Notes under the pieces: generated by a model
Told to the model about the DNA's origin: nothing
Seen by the model: the letters and a program-made list of their open reading frames with translations, nothing else
Database searches by the model: none
Origin: Pontibacter akesuensis
Lineage (GTDB): Bacteria; Bacteroidota; Bacteroidia; Cytophagales; Hymenobacteraceae
Direction of reading: 5' to 3'
Assembly: GCF_001611675.1 (NCBI RefSeq)
Contig: NZ_CP014766.1
Span: 1,550,001 to 1,614,000, forward strand
Length of the DNA stretch: 64,000 nucleotides
In this document: in pieces, positions 63,445 through 64,000 of the stretch
Layout: every line of letters begins with the position of its first letter
Position numbering within the stretch: the stretch's first letter is position 1
Translations under genes and position numbers: made by a program

Positions 63445-64000
63445 TCAGAAACGGTAGCTTTTCCGCACCACAGTCAGGTTGCTGTCGCGGCCCTGCTCGG
63501 CGATAACGTGCGGCGGCTTTGGCCTCTTTACCAGCTGCGCCGGCAGGTGCATGCTTTGGTCGGAAAGGTGCAGGGTGAGCGGTGCGTTCTGCTTCAGGCG
63601 CAACAGCAGTTCTACTTCCTTGGAAGGCGGCAAACCGTGCAGGCGCATCAGGTATACTTGTGCACTATCGGCGGTAGGCAGCGGCTTCAGCTCCAGCGGC
63701 TCTCCGGCCAGTGTTGCGCCAAGCAGCTCATCCGGATTCGGCAGCTCCAACAGCGTCTCCAGGTGGATGGCATCTGGGCGCTGCGCTTTCAGCCGAAGGC
63801 GCAGCAGGCGCTCTCCGTTTGCCGTGGAATCCTGCACCACTTCTGCCACAGGGGCAGGCAGGGCTACTGCCTCGGCGCTGCTTTGCAGGTACGTCCTGCC
63901 AGAGTAGGGATAAAACCCGCTTAGTGGCGCCTGGGTCGGTTCAGGGAAAAACTGACTGTTCCAGTCGTCGGTGGTGGTGTAGGCCGAGGCCCAGTAGGCT
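63445..64000 (-). CDS. C-terminal part of a larger protein (possible M28-type membrane peptidase)
   Basis: The minus-strand frame is open from the window edge to the TGA at 63445. It reads YWASAYTTTDDWNSQFF, FYPYSGRTYLQSSAEAVALP, then strand-like sequence (RLLRLRLKAQRPDAIHLETL, PLTLHLSDQSMHLPAQLVKR) and RKSYRF at the end. The pattern resembles the C-terminal domain of Bacteroidota M28 peptidases with membrane segments, but the catalytic part is outside the window. Confidence 0.4.
   Translation of the reverse strand, partial: AYWASAYTTTDDWNSQFFPEPTQAPLSGFYPYSGRTYLQSSAEAVALPAPVAEVVQDSTANGERLLRLRLKAQRPDAIHLETLLELPNPDELLGATLAGEPLELKPLPTADSAQVYLMRLHGLPPSKEVELLLRLKQNAPLTLHLSDQSMHLPAQLVKRPKPPHVIAEQGRDSNLTVVRKSYRF

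Noticed and set aside
1..64000. tRNA, rRNA, tmRNA genes, prophage or insertion sequences
   Set aside because: No cloverleaf-like T-arm sequences, rRNA segments, transposase or integrase frames were recognised on either strand by reading; a tRNAscan or ISfinder search would be decisive.

Overview
The window looks like a piece of a Bacteroidota chromosome, most likely Cytophagales/Hymenobacteraceae (Pontibacter-like). The indicators are paired SusC/SusD genes, DUF6089 (PorG-like) barrels beside uppS and bamA, a fused MurF-alanine racemase, a CarB that stops before the allosteric domain, many lipoproteins, a near absence of Shine-Dalgarno sites, and families such as DUF5686, DUF4230, DUF4834, DUF3616 and YfhO. 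The genus is an inference; no rRNA or tRNA gene was recognised.

Layout. 1-8.6 kb is a minus-strand housekeeping run: yqeY-like, cvpA-like, a PabA/TrpG amidotransferase, an alpha/beta hydrolase, a CBS protein, an Omp85 protein, nadK, two PorG-like barrels, uppS and the start of bamA. Divergent from it, 8.8-13.9 kb holds pdxJ-mnmH-selD (selenium modification of tRNA), an unknown membrane protein, an esterase-like hydrolase and an RsmI-like methyltransferase. 14.1-24.2 kb holds two tandem SusC-SusD units with matching leaders and matching terminators, plus the remnant of a third leader. 24.9-27.4 kb is feoAB. 27.6-48.5 kb is mixed: murF-alr, a RarD-like permease, DUF5686, a second EamA permease, recX, an AT-rich insert-like block (36.0-38.2 kb) containing a 63-nt near-perfect palindrome, DUF4230, a PLP enzyme, YfhO, a lipoprotein barrel, carB and an HTH/membrane-protein pair. 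48.7-64 kb is rich in small lipoproteins, low-complexity proteins and envelope or redox enzymes (DsbA-like, PlsC-like, HTTM, DUF3616, MsrA, a zinc phospholipase C-like protein, PAP2, an M19 dipeptidase, DUF4142) and ends inside a larger minus-strand gene.

How the parts fit. The 0-8 kb run serves the envelope (undecaprenyl diphosphate, barrel assembly, possible type IX secretion) together with NAD(P) supply. pdxJ-mnmH-selD couples PLP synthesis to selenophosphate and 2-selenouridine. The SusCD units should import an unidentified ligand across the outer membrane; no carbohydrate-active enzyme or ECF sigma factor is visible beside them. feoAB imports ferrous iron.

The most unusual signals are not genes. 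(1) The heptamer AAGTATA/TATACTT recurs in genes and spacers alike, sometimes as the palindrome AAGTATACTT, and forces rare ATA isoleucine codons. (2) Spacers hold short repeats with strict 7-nt or 9-nt periodicity, several ending exactly at stop codons. (3) A 63-nt palindrome sits just before a phosphoesterase gene. (4) A lipoprotein carries about 25 Gly-Thr-Thr-Thr repeats encoded with scrambled synonymous codons. No CRISPR array, phage or insertion sequence was found.
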